Assembly: GCA_030789695.1 (NCBI GenBank)
Contig: CM061139.1
Coordinates: forward strand, 108,164,837 to 108,228,836
Direction of reading: 5' to 3'
DNA from: Scilla litardierei
Taxonomy: Eukaryota > Streptophyta > Magnoliopsida > Asparagales > Asparagaceae
DNA length: 64,000 bases
The position numbers and the translations under genes are program-made. The notes beneath the pieces were generated by a model. That model was not told the DNA's origin, made no database searches, and saw only the letters and a list, made by a program, of their open reading frames with translations. Positions 1 to 12,500 of this stretch are shown here, in pieces (the stretch's first letter is position 1; each line of letters starts with the position of its first letter).

Positions 1-2294
1 AGTTGTTTCAAGGAACTGCCACTTATCTTTCTTTTTATGTAATTGGAGTCTTTCATAGTTCTTGCACATCAGGTTGCCTTACAAATGTGCTTGCAGTGGG
101 TGGTAACAAAGGTCCTCTCCCCATCTTGATTTGTTTAATTGCTGGATGTCTGGAAGCTCTATCTTTTGTACATCCTATATATGCTAAGAAAAAAGCTATC
201 ATATGAGAGAATTGCCTCTCATGATGCCTTAAAAAGTTCACTCTTCATATATATTTTGGATGATCGGCACCGTTTAAGTAGATCTACTGGTATTTAAATA
301 TGGAAAGATAAATAATCTTGTGATTTTCATATTGTTTGTATATGCATTATATTCTTAGAAGTTTTATGATATTATAGTAATAGAAAATTTTCATTCCCAT
401 AGATCAAGAAACAAAAACTCTAAGGTTAACTAGATATTTGGTGGTTTAGAATTTGAAGATAAACTTGAATGGTACCAATTGTTAGAAAAAAATATGTGGG
501 AGTGAGTTTTTTTGACTACCATAGATAAGAATTCTATTCTATGACACCTTTTCCCCATGTTCCTATATGTGTGGAAGTCGATGAATTCAATTGGGTACTA
601 TCACTAAATAAGCCGAATCTTTTGCTTGGAAAACTTAGTTCATTGCATTATCACATATATGATAGTTTTTGCTGCTATTATTTGGTGTATATGGAAGTTG
701 CACAACAACTTAGTTCGTGTCATTCTTATTATGCAAAGAGATGTATGGGAATGATCGAGCCAGAATGATGCCATCGATGATGATCTTCCACTTTTAACTA
801 TCAACCAAGCCTCCGAAAATTCTCTAAACTCCCCCCAAAATAGCCAAAAATATTTTTGGGGTTGAATTTTTTTGAATGAATGTATTTTGATGCTTTTACT
901 CAATGTCATAATAGTGTTACCATCTGCCCCTTCTCCTATAGATGGTGTTGGTGGTGGTAGTTGGTGGGCATGTGGAATTTTGATTTCGAAGTGGTATATC
1001 ACATTTATATCACATCGAACAGAATATTTTCTCAACTTCATTGTCCATTTTAAATTTGAGTTGATAGGATCCGCATCTCAAATCCTATCAATAGGCTCCT
1101 AGTCAACTTCAACACACAAGTACACATGCATGTATATGTATGCATACATATCGAAGTGATCCTGTGAGAAAAGTTCTTAAACCAGGCTTTTTGAGATCCC
1201 ACGGCGAGACACTAATTGTAAAGCTATCAACTATCGTGACTTGGGCACATGTGCACTTTTTGAGCTTTAACGAGCAAAACTCAAAAACATTGGAAATTTA
1301 GAACTATGCTGAAATAAAAGGGGAGTCTATGTGTGTTCTTATTAAACTAGGGACTATATGGGTGTTGTCATGTGGGAATGCTCGTTTAACCCTTGCATCT
1401 CGACAGGACCTAATTTCTTATCAACTGGTTGTTGGAGGATGGATTGATGGCTTTAGGAGGAGGTCTTGTTTACCATAGTTTCAACTTGTTAATGGCGCCT
1501 TATGTCCTTTACCATTGATTAACATTGTCAGCTTAACTTATAACTATTGACATTAATTTAAGGTAATAATATTTGAAATAGATGCAAAATCGTCTTTGAT
1601 TGTTGTTGGGAAGAAATCGAAGTATGTCAAACCATTCTCCTCTAATAATTATGGACAATAATTTAAGGTAATAATATTCAAAATTTATGGAATTAACTGT
1701 TCCATTTATGATATGAATCTCATGTTATGCCGATGAGTCTCATTATCATAGTTTTTTTCTTGCCTTACATAACTATGCATTTATTTTTTAAATTTATACA
1801 AGAATACACATGCTCTTGCTATTTTATAAGAAACATGTTTGCGGTGAACTTGCCTGGATCACCTGGGTCAGCTCCAAATCTAAATTATAACATATACTTA
1901 GTGCAGTCGGGGTTTGTTCAAAATAGGAGCCTGAAGCAATGATGGAGTCTCAGTTTCCATCATTCCATATAAATTTGCCATGTTTCATATCATCTATATA
2001 AGCTTGTGTAAATTTATGGAGTAACCACCGATTACATGGATAAATACACAAATTACTAATTTACTCGAAATGGTTCTATGGTTCTAACAAGGAATGAGGT
2101 TTCAAATCGAACAACTTGGTTTCGGTCGTTCCATTTTGGTTTCAAATTGGAATGATACGAAATTGTTGCCGCTGAAACTTGTTTTTGTTTGGTTTCAATC
2201 AGCTTTACCCGGTTTCAGTCGAAAGCAAGTAGTTTCGGCTGGTTTCGGCTGATATCTTACTCTTTACGGTAAAATATGGGTTTGCGGTTAAATA
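1..2294. other. 5' flanking region, no gene recognised
   Basis: AT-rich DNA upstream of the SNAP43 gene. Short open frames on both strands (for example near 3-206, 640-1041 and 1727-1942) resemble no family I know, lack a family-like composition and overlap each other. No promoter element could be assigned. Around 2098-2260 there is repetitive GGTTTC-type sequence, with related AAACC-type sequence in the opposite sense near 2870-2970, possibly the ends of an old repeat into which the Helitron at 2295 went. Confidence 0.4.
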
Positions 2295-2682
2295 TCTATA
2301 TTACAATTGATGTATTTGTCCTCGGTGGAGGGGAACGTGTGACTAGGACAAATGTCACATTATCCCCCTCCACCTCATCTCCACCTCACCCAAATCTCAC
2401 ACCAAACCACTAATTTACATGTTTGCCCCCTCAAAAAACCCCAATCCCACTTAATTACATGTTTGTCATTCATCCCAAAAAACCAAAAAACATCAACTTA
2501 TTTACATGTTTGCCATCCCAATGTTTTTTGCGTTTTAACCCCCCGGACTTTGCACTTTTTGCCCCTCGACGATACCGGCATGCACACCCACAATTCTCGC
2601 TCCTCTTCGATTGCGCGCGTGCACCACATCCTGTTCGTGGGGTTTTTTGGCGCCATGCACCGTGTGCACGGGTTATTTCTAG
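2295..2682 (+). mobile_element. Small non-autonomous Helitron
   Basis: Seen: a 5' end TCTATATTAC preceded by A, and a 3' end CTAG at 2679-2682 followed by T, which fits Helitron insertion between A and T without target duplication. Ten bases before CTAG lies a small hairpin, TGCAC-CGT-GTGCA at 2656-2668, as expected of Helitron 3' termini. No Rep/helicase coding is present in the 388 bp. A second copy of the same 3' terminus (shared GGGTTATTTCTAG) lies in opposite orientation at 25256, supporting a real family. The 5' boundary is an inference from the TC start. Confidence 0.7.
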
Positions 2683-3485
2683 TACATACTCATTTGAACC
2701 ATATACATAACAATATTTTTTCAAATTATAAAAATTATAAAAATTTATTGAAATTCTAAAATTTATATTATAAACATTCTAAAAATTCGTTAAAATTTTA
2801 AAAAATTTATTATAAATAAATTATTATGGAACTATATACATCCACATACATGCAAATTTGGAACCAAAACTCAAAACGAAACCTACGAAATGTGCAAAAT
2901 TGTTCGAAACCTAATTTTTTTTTCAACGATTGAAACCTAAACCGAAACCGAGTTCTCAAACCTTGGTTCCTTTTGTTTTCTTGTCATTGGAACAAGATGG
3001 CTCACAGCTTCCCTGATTGTTATCATTCCAAAATCTCTTGCTGGTCCTTATCACAACAATGGCTGGCCGCATTGTTCTGGGGCTAACCCTTGACGTGTCT
3101 TCCTTTCAATGGTATACAATTTCCAGATTGGTCTTTTCCACAATCTTGAATACCTATATTGGTCTAGGGATAACACATGATTTTGTCTTTAATATAATTA
3201 ATTAAGTGTTCTTCTCTGCATTTTTTGGGTATCACAAAGGGGGTTACATCAATACCTATAACGATACTTAATTAGAATGGTGACTCTGACTTTTGTATAT
3301 TCCACTCATCAGCTTTGTTACCCTTATTTTTACCCTCGTATCACTGCCTTATTAAATGCAGATACTATTCTGTTTATACTTCTTTATATACTGATAATAA
3401 TGCTTATGATGTTATCTTTGCATCTTCTTGCATTTTTATTTGTATGATTCTAGTAACAATAATCCAAGACGTATGGTGTGTTGAT
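2683..3485. other. Proximal upstream region of SNAP43
   Basis: About 800 bp before the SNAP43 start codon. It should hold the promoter and 5' UTR (inference), but no TATA box, initiator or untranslated exon could be fixed by eye. Up to about 2990 it is AT-rich repeat-like sequence. Confidence 0.35.
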
Positions 3486-3542
3486 ATGGATCTCACTCCT
3501 TTCAAGCGGGACATCGATGAGCTTGTGGATGCATATACCAAG
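3486..3542 (+). CDS. SNAPC1: SNAP43 exon 1 (start codon)
   Basis: Nineteen codons from the ATG to AAG, followed by donor GTGCTC. It encodes the conserved N terminus of the SNAP43 family ([19 protein letters not shown]). The frame is open upstream, but the family starts at this Met. Confidence 0.88.
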
Positions 3543-6500
3543 GTGCTCTTCCTTTGGGTTACTTGTCGACTCTCAAAGTTGCACTGTTTTAGTAGCATAG
3601 GTCAGCTTATTTTCATATTTTTGTTTTTGATTGTAGGAAGAGTTGACCACATTGGCGGACATGAAGAAAGTGTGGGCGGCTAAGAAGTTCTCCTTTATTT
3701 ATGAGGCTAGGCCTAAAACCAACTCAGCATTTTTTATGCAATCTCTATTTGCCCAAGCAATAGGTATGTACAATACCTGGTTAGTTTTATTCATGATTAT
3801 CCGATATTTTTTTGAGCACTAATTGTTGGAAAAATTGATGTTGTTTTAACTTGCGAGGGGAAGTTTTGTGATCTTGATACTCCCGAATTAATGGCTTTTA
3901 TGGCGTTTATACTGCGCTTACACAGGTCATATGGTTTCTGAAGCTGTTCTATCACGACGATTGGGCGGGCTCTATTGCCTTTACTGTCTTTATGAGACTC
4001 AGCCGTACAAGCCTTACTTCAAGATTTATTTGTCCCTTGGTAAGCTCGGTCATGCCATATAGTTGTATTCACAAGAAAACTGATCATTTCTTGCCTACAA
4101 GTCTTCATCCCCATAACGTATCGTACAATATGCAGTTTTTAAAGTATTTATTATGAATCGCTGATATTTATGTTGTCTACTATTTCAACGTTTAACTAAT
4201 AATGCTAGCATCATCCTGTCCATTTGGATCTGGGTTTGCTGTAATTCCGTCTTAATGTTCAGCTGTTTATTAACTTACATGTATTAAAACCGCTATATGG
4301 CTGCACTTTATGTGTTCTGGTAACTGACAATATATATCATTTATAGGGGTTTTATGCTGGTTAATAGTTTCTGCATTCATTTTTATATATTTATCTTTTT
4401 AAGGTTTTAGGCATGCATTCATATTTTTGTATTATCTTTTCCTTAATGTTTAATATATCAACTTATATAACCTGCGGTTTTCTTTTGCTCGTCCTTTTGA
4501 TTGTTCTTTTTGACAGGAGAGTTGAAGGGGCTCAGAAGCCTGGTTATCGATGCAAAACAAAATGGGATAAGAATTGTACCTGCTCTTGTAAGAAGGATGC
4601 TAGACAAGGACATGTTCTTATTTGGATGTGTTGATATTTCTGGTAGGTCTATAACACAGAGCCTCGAGGACATCACAAAGTTACAGAACAAGCGTGTTCA
4701 AATCGCATATGAAAAGTATCATACTATCCTTCTGCCCCTCTGGGTCATGTACCCCCTCCTCACACACATATGTGCATACTGCACACTGTACCCCTTGTTG
4801 ATTACTGTATTTTTCATTTTGCAGATTGTTGTCAAATACTAGGATCGAGGATTATGTGCATATGGACCTTGTAAGCTTCTCTCTCCCATGTTCATGCTTT
4901 TTGGCATCGCCATACACATTAATGGGGTTAACAATGGTGGTTGAAGTACTTGCCATATGATGATAAAATATGGGGCAGCGGATTAAAATAGCTGCCGACC
5001 CAGTCCTATGAAGGGGCCAGATGTTTGCCTTGAGGTGCGCAGCTCATCAGGCAACTGCATTGGGCCTGCATTGCTTGATAGAACTGACTTCCCTAATTTT
5101 ATGTTTGACACCATAGATTTAGGTCGTTGTGTGGAGCTAGAAACGTTTTTAATGGTCATGCATATAAATATTTAAATTACATGTAGTTCCATAGCGGTTA
5201 TCAAGCGCTTCAAATTCCATGAATTTTCTATTTATCATCAATTTTTGCCTTCTACGAGCATGCTTCACGATGCTCTGATGATGTATCAAGCAACCATGAT
5301 GATGCTCTGATGATGTATCAAAGATGATATCAGCAATGCTACCCATCATTCTGCTTGTGAAGATACTTAAAATGAAGGCATACATCAGTTTTATATACTT
5401 ATTGACCAATTTGTTAGGGTGATAATTCATTTACTTTGTATATTACAAATGCATTTGCAAATTTTTGAATGTAGGTCTACCCATATTCTTAGATGTAGAT
5501 CTGCTTCCCTGTTGGAATGCTGAAAGTTTCCCCTATTACACTTCTTTGTATTGGGATGTTTGGAATCTGTATCACACATCTAGTTAACACTGCTTATGTA
5601 GAGTTTAGAAGAAAATACTGTAACACAAATCATGGGGTGTTGGAAGTAGTTGTATGGGCATTCCTTCTAACCGGGAGTCTTAAATCAATAATCTCATTGC
5701 CAAAAGAGATAAAATACCAAAATTGAGTTTATGGTAATTTATCTTTGCAGAGTATTTTGTATTCTTTATGTAAGTGATGGCATGCTCATACATATGTGAA
5801 TGATGTTACTTGGTCTTTCTTAGATAATTTCAAAATTTTGGCACTTTGCGGATAACATTTGCATTACATTGTTTACATACAATAAACCGACCAAGTCTAC
5901 TAATTCTTTTTTGATAGTAGACTGGCTGAAATTCTGAAGATTAGATTTACTTCTAATTCCCTCATATCAGTTCTGAATCCTGAGTCAATACTACCAGAAT
6001 GTTTAGGAAGCAACCATCCTTTCATTGACGCTACTGTTGGAGACAGATGGATTGCCCTTTTAGCTCGGAAATGCTTACTATTGAGACTGTGTGACCTTAG
6101 ATACTAGGTAAAAGTCTATCTGGAGCTTTATGGACCTTGAGCAGTGCAACATTTACCTACCAATTTTAATTGTATAAAGGTGTGCTGATAATGAAGACAA
6201 TGTGTGACCTCTCCATTTCAGCTTCTATTGTCTATTTTAGCTTCCAATATAATATTTGTTGTAAGTTTTTGTGTGTAAAAACCTTCACCCTTGAGTGAAT
6301 ATTGTTACTGAAAAGGGAACTTTAATAAGGATCAACTGAATTTTTACTCGGGTATTTCTGACATCATCTCAAAAGAAAAAAAGATTGTGATTTTTGGATT
6401 ATGCAATCTTTATCTGTTGCTTGGAAACAAGTATCATCTGTGGGAATAATGAAATCTTGTACATCAGAACCGAGGCTTATTTCGATTTTAGTTTCTTCTC

Positions 6501-9500
6501 TGAAGTTGTGGGTATCAACTTTATCCTCTCATTTGAAATATGTTTTATTCCCTTTTAAGCTAGCCTTGTATTCTAAAAGAATATAAATGATATTTCAAAA
6601 TTTGCTTCTAGTGTTTGTTGCTCTCTATAATTTCTGGTACATTGTCAACTACTTAGAGCATTGTATTTACTCCAGGGTGCAGAGCTTGATCTGAAAACAC
6701 TCAAGAAAATGTCAGCCGAGTATGCAAAAGCGAAGGAGGTAGCTATCAGAGGTAACCACCTCCCCAACTGAACACAAAAATAGCGTTACTCCACCCAAAC
6801 ACACGTGCACACACCCACAGCCATACACATCCACAGAAAAAAGAAAAAGGAAAAAAACAGAAAAAAGAGAGCTGTGGCTGATTAAAATGAATGAATTGTC
6901 CATGGATTAGATGTATTTTCTGACTTTGTCCCTATATTTCAGTAAGCAATATGTAAAAGTAGAACATTTTCATGAAGCAGGAATGTGGTAACTAGAGTTT
7001 GAGAAGTAGCAGTAACTGGAATAAAAGTTGTAATCCTATTATATTAAACAATATAAACAACATAGATACCCCCGTTTTGGGAGTGACATATTCCATTTAA
7101 ATATGGTATCATGGCATTCGAAGTAGGATATTATGATTACCATCAATGGACCAGAAAACCTGTAAGTATGCACATCCTAATCTTAACCATAATCCAATAT
7201 AGCCATTGTTGACGATGCGAGCCACCCGACGTGTGACCGTAGATTTGTTATTATCTTATCCATCTTCTTCATTGACCTAGATCTGACATCAAACTAACCA
7301 AGATCCAACACCAACCCTCTCTGTCCTCTTTTTTGCAACTTCTTTCACAGTCAAATATTGACCCGAATTCAACTTGCTTCCATGAAAACCCTAACCTAGC
7401 TTGATCCTGAACCCAAACACAGTTTCAAGGATGGAATTTCTATCCGTGGGTACAGATACTGGCGGATATCCGTCTTTCGGATACGGGTCTGTGTAGACTT
7501 TTATACCCGCGGGAATACAAATGGATAACCGTTTTTTAACCTACGGGTAAAACTGGACGGGGATATATAGTATTTATCCATACCTGCAGGTATCCGTATC
7601 CGGTCATTTTAATATTAATGCATAATTTTTATAGAGTAAATTACATATGAACTCATATTACATATTTTATAAAAATAATACCCAAACCTACATTTGTAAT
7701 TACAATCACTATACCAAGAATCTTTTGATCACCAATGGACCTCAAATGTGATTGTTGTTTGATTGGTCAATTTGGACGTGTGATGTTAAGTGGATTTTGG
7801 TGGTGATATCTTTTGATAGGTAGCTCTCCTTTAATATCCTTAAGGCCTTGGTCTCTGGCTAGTCTTCGTTTTTATGCTTCCGTTTCAGGCCTCCAAGAGT
7901 TAAACTTTCATGCTCATATTGTATCTTATGTATTTCTATGAATTATCACTCTTTACGTTGGTTAATATGATGATTTATTATTAATTTTTTGATATTGTAT
8001 ACTTATTAGGTGAAAATAAGCTAATAGAATTAAGTAGTATCTTTTGGAGAAGTAACGGGTATGGATGCCATAACCATTGAGGATATAAATATCCATACAC
8101 ATACCTAGTGGGTACATGAGTATCTATTGGTTTCTGTCAGGTATGGGCATGGGTACAAAAGTTTACCTGTCAACTGTAACGGGTACGAATATGGGTGTGT
8201 GTAAAATGAGCATGTGCGGGTATGGATTGTACATACCCGTACTTGTCTACCCATTTTGCCATCCCTAATCATTGCCTGAATTCAATTCGCCTAATCCTGG
8301 GACATTCGACATGAATTTGAATTTTTTGATTTCTTCTCTAGCTTCTTTAATTTCTTCATTGACTTTGGATTCTTTGACTTCTACTTCCCTATCATCTTTT
8401 TACTTCTGTAGCAAGGAACAACAATAAAAATTAATGAAGAAAGGAAGAACGTCTTTTATTCTTTTTCCTTCTTTTAAGTTGGAGCCCTTTAGTTTTTGTA
8501 TATAGTGACTTCGAAGAGAGTTATAATTTGATATTTTAGCTATTTGGGAGGACCCTATTTTTTAGTATATATTTTTAAAATTTTTTTATGCCGAAATAAA
8601 TAATCAATTTTGTGTTTTCATTTTTGTGTTGGAAACTGATAGCACAAAATAATTTCTTAGTTGTCTTTTTCAAGAATTTCTTGGCTACTTCTAAAATAAT
8701 TCATCAAACATCTTGTCTTTGCATGCCATAACCAAATGGTATAGTTATTCAGAAGAACATATATTTGAGGTTGCATGAATTTTATTAATTCACAGGAATA
8801 TTTTCAAACACTTATGGGGGATGTAGTGCACACATGTTGTCTTGTCAATTACATACACTTCATTATTCTCGACGGTCAAATTTTATATTCCTTCTTCAAT
8901 CCTAAATATGATATTTTTTTTCTTTGCCATCTATGATCTTTGTTTGTGTTTGCTTGTTTATGATAATAATACATAACTCCATATAAAACCAAATATGAGC
9001 TTAAATCTTTTAAGTATGGTTTTGGGAAATTCTAAGAGTAGAACAGGATACCGGTGTTACTTTCATACTTCCAAAACATTCTTATTTGTTACATCTTTGA
9101 GTCTATGCCAAATCTTGGAATAGTTATTTCATTTTTTGCTTTGGAAGATGCTTTCATATTTTTTTGGTGAATTCATCATCCTATATAGAACCTGATTTCT
9201 TGCCTCTAAAACATAAAGAACCAACATAGATCTATACTAGATGCACCAGTCTACTTGCTGTACTAAATTTCCGTGTAGATCGATACCCAGTTAGGCGAGA
9301 ATTCCACAATATCTGTTCAAAGTAATCCTTGGTTGCTCATCGTAAGGGTAAGGGTAAGGGTGAACGTTGTACTTTACATTTTTTTGTTCACATCTTTTCA
9401 CATAGCATCTCATGTTCCTAAGTCTGTATTAGATGTATTATTAGGTTGGTAAGAAGTAATAGGGGATGCGATGAAAGTTTTAGAGCAAAATGAGGGATGA

Positions 9501-12500
9501 GAACCAGTTTCTGTTCGTAGTGGAAATAAATTAGGTGGGTGTTGATGGGTATTTAATGTCAAATTGAATCCTAATAGAACTTTAGCATACGTAAAAGCTC
9601 ATTTTGTGGCTAATAGATTCACTCAGACTTTTGGTATCGACTACAATCATACCTTTTTTCTATAGCAAAAATACCATACCTCTGTTTACTTATCTTATTT
9701 ACTGTCATAAATTAGTGGAATTTGCATCAATTAGGTATAACAATATGTTCATGGAGTTTTTGGTTTTCGGGTTTGTATGGAATACCCATCAAGATTTCTT
9801 GTTACAAAGAGTTGGGAAAGATTTACCATCTTAAAAGTTCTTATATGTTTTGAAACAGTCTTCTAAGGCTTGGTTTGACAAATTAAACATAGGTGCTTGG
9901 GAGTTTGAGGTTTGCCATTCATAATAGGATTATTAAGTCTACTTTCGTTTGTATCAAAAGAGACAGATTCTGTTGGTTGTTTATATGAATGATATTGTGA
10001 TTATAAGTGATAGTGCTCAAGGGTTTATTGACTTGAGGACACATTTATCACAGAGATTTCTAACAAAGGGCGAAGAAAATCTACATTATTTTTAGGTATT
10101 AAGGTGGCGAAATCAGATCTAAAGAGGGATTTGACTTTCTCAGTGGAAGTGTGTATTAGATGCACCCATATTTGGGTGTTGAGTTACCAATACATCGATG
10201 TATCTGAATTCCAATTTTCTACTTGATATTTCATGCCTAATGTACTGGGTCAGTTTGCATGGATGAGTCATTGACATGCCTTGATCCAAATACCGTGAAA
10301 TTTAAATAGGGTTCTAACAAAAATACATTTAGATTATGGACATTATTGTATAACTGGTTTTCTAATGCAGATTGGGTAGGATGTTGATAGAACTCGATGA
10401 AAACTAAAAATATATTGATAAAAACTTAAATAAAATTAGATAGAATTGGCTACAATATAGAGGTAACCTCCCTTCCAAGACGATGATTGATAAGGGACAC
10501 TCGCACCTTCCCCATAGAACTCGAAGAATAATTTCTCCTTCACAAAATTCTCACAAAATAGCATAGCTAGTACCGGTCGGCTAACCCCCTTGTACTAATC
10601 AACTCCTAAGCTAATTACAAGTTTTCCCTTTTAATAATAAAATAATAGAAATAATAGAGAGAATTGCGAATACGCCCTTGAAATCAAGTAGGTGGGCGGT
10701 CCTCCCTTTGGTGTGTTGCCTAGCATACGCGATGAGCTCATCACTACTCCATCCCAAAAGAGCCACCTTGTCCTCAAGGTGGAAGCTAGGAAACTGCTGT
10801 GCCATGACGCCCACCAACTCCCACGTGCTTTCATGCTCAGGCAAGCCCTTCCACTGCACCAACACTTCCCGCTTTCCAGCGCTCCCTCTGCGTACACCCT
10901 TCAGCTCCTCAGGCTCCAAGATCACATACATATTATCTGTCAGTGTCTCCGGAAGTGATGTAGAAGGTATGTGCTCGCCAATCGCCTGGCATAGCTGGGA
11001 CACATGGAATGTAGGATGGATGACAGATCCTAGGGGCAACTTCAATCTAGATGCAACTAGTCCTACTTTGGCCTCTACCTCGTAAGGCCCAAAGTATCGA
11101 TGTGCTAGCTTCTCATTCCTCCTGTGTGCTAAAGACTTGCCGGTAGGGTCTCAGCTTTAGGTATACCATGTCGCCTACGTCAAACTGCACATCCCTGCGA
11201 TGTAGGTCAGCCGTCGCCTTTATGATCTGCTGAGCTCCAGCCAGATAGAGCTTCAGCTTCAAAATTCGATCCCTCTCTATCAAATAATGCTCCACCTTCG
11301 AGACTGGCGTCGTCTCCTACAATATCCTGAAAGGGGTCGTCTGAGCTGCTGTGTGATATGACGTATTGTGCCAATACTTTGCCCAAGCTAGCCAACGGGC
11401 CCACTCCTTTGGACTCTCTGAAATAAAGTACCGTAAGTACGTCTCAATACTTCTATTGACGACCTCAGTCTGGTCGTCTGTATGGGTGTGGTATGTCGTG
11501 CTCCGCCTCAACGCTGTCAGCCTGAAAAGCTCCTGCCTAAATCTGCTTAAGAATACCTTGTCCATATCACAGATAATGGACTTTGGCGGTCCATGCAAGC
11601 GAATGACCCTCTCAGAAGCACCTCTGCCACTGACACTGCACTGTAAGGATGTCTAAGTAGTATAAAGTGTGCATACTTGCTGATGTGGTCTACCACAACA
11701 AATATGACTGGGAACCCTCCAGACTTAGACAACCCATTGATGAAGTCCTTGGAAAGGTCCTCCCAGACCCGTTCTGGCAAGGATAATGGTTGTAGCAGAC
11801 CACAAGGGGCCATCACCAGATACTTGTGACGCTGGCAAATGTCACACTCTGTCACCATCCTCGAAACATCCTTCTTCATACCCTTTCAATATACATCCCT
11901 CGCCAGTCTTTGATAGGTCTTGATGACCCCAGAATGTCTGTCCACGGTAATGCTGTGAAACTCCTGGAGTATAGCTGGGATGTGTGTAGATGTCCTAGGT
12001 AGTACCAGGCACCCCCACTATAACAATCTTCCATCCTGTAAAGCATAGCCTGGGTGCTCTGACGAACCCTGCAACAGTGCTGTCTGGATGTCGGCCAACT
12101 CCTGGTCCTGCTCAACCTCCTGTAGTGGCTCTCAGTCCTGCAACACCGACAGATTTGTCATGTGTATCTCCTTATCCCGTCGTGACAATGAATCTGCAGC
12201 CTTGTTCTCCACCTTGGCAGATACTCTATCTCAAACCTGTATCCCATAAGCTTCCACAGCCACTTCTGATGCTCCTCTGCTACCATGCGCTGCTCCAAAA
12301 GGTACTTGAGTCTCATCTGATCAGTGAGAACTAAGAAGCTTCTCCCCAACAAATATGGCCTCTACTTCTGGATGGATAGGACTATGGCCATCAACTCCCG
12401 CTCGTAGACCGACCTTAATCTAGCTCTCGCTATTAGCACCTGGCTGTAGTAAGCAATAGGCTGTTGGTCCTACGTAAGCACCGCCCCCAATCTATGTCCC

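Noticed and set aside
3..206. 67-codon open frame at the left edge
   Set aside because: No recognisable domain, no splice-compatible continuation found and an overlapping antisense frame of similar length; likely chance.
9341..9362. GTAAGGGTAAGGG-type repeat resembling telomeric DNA
   Set aside because: Only about three units and not the TTTAGGG plant telomere repeat.
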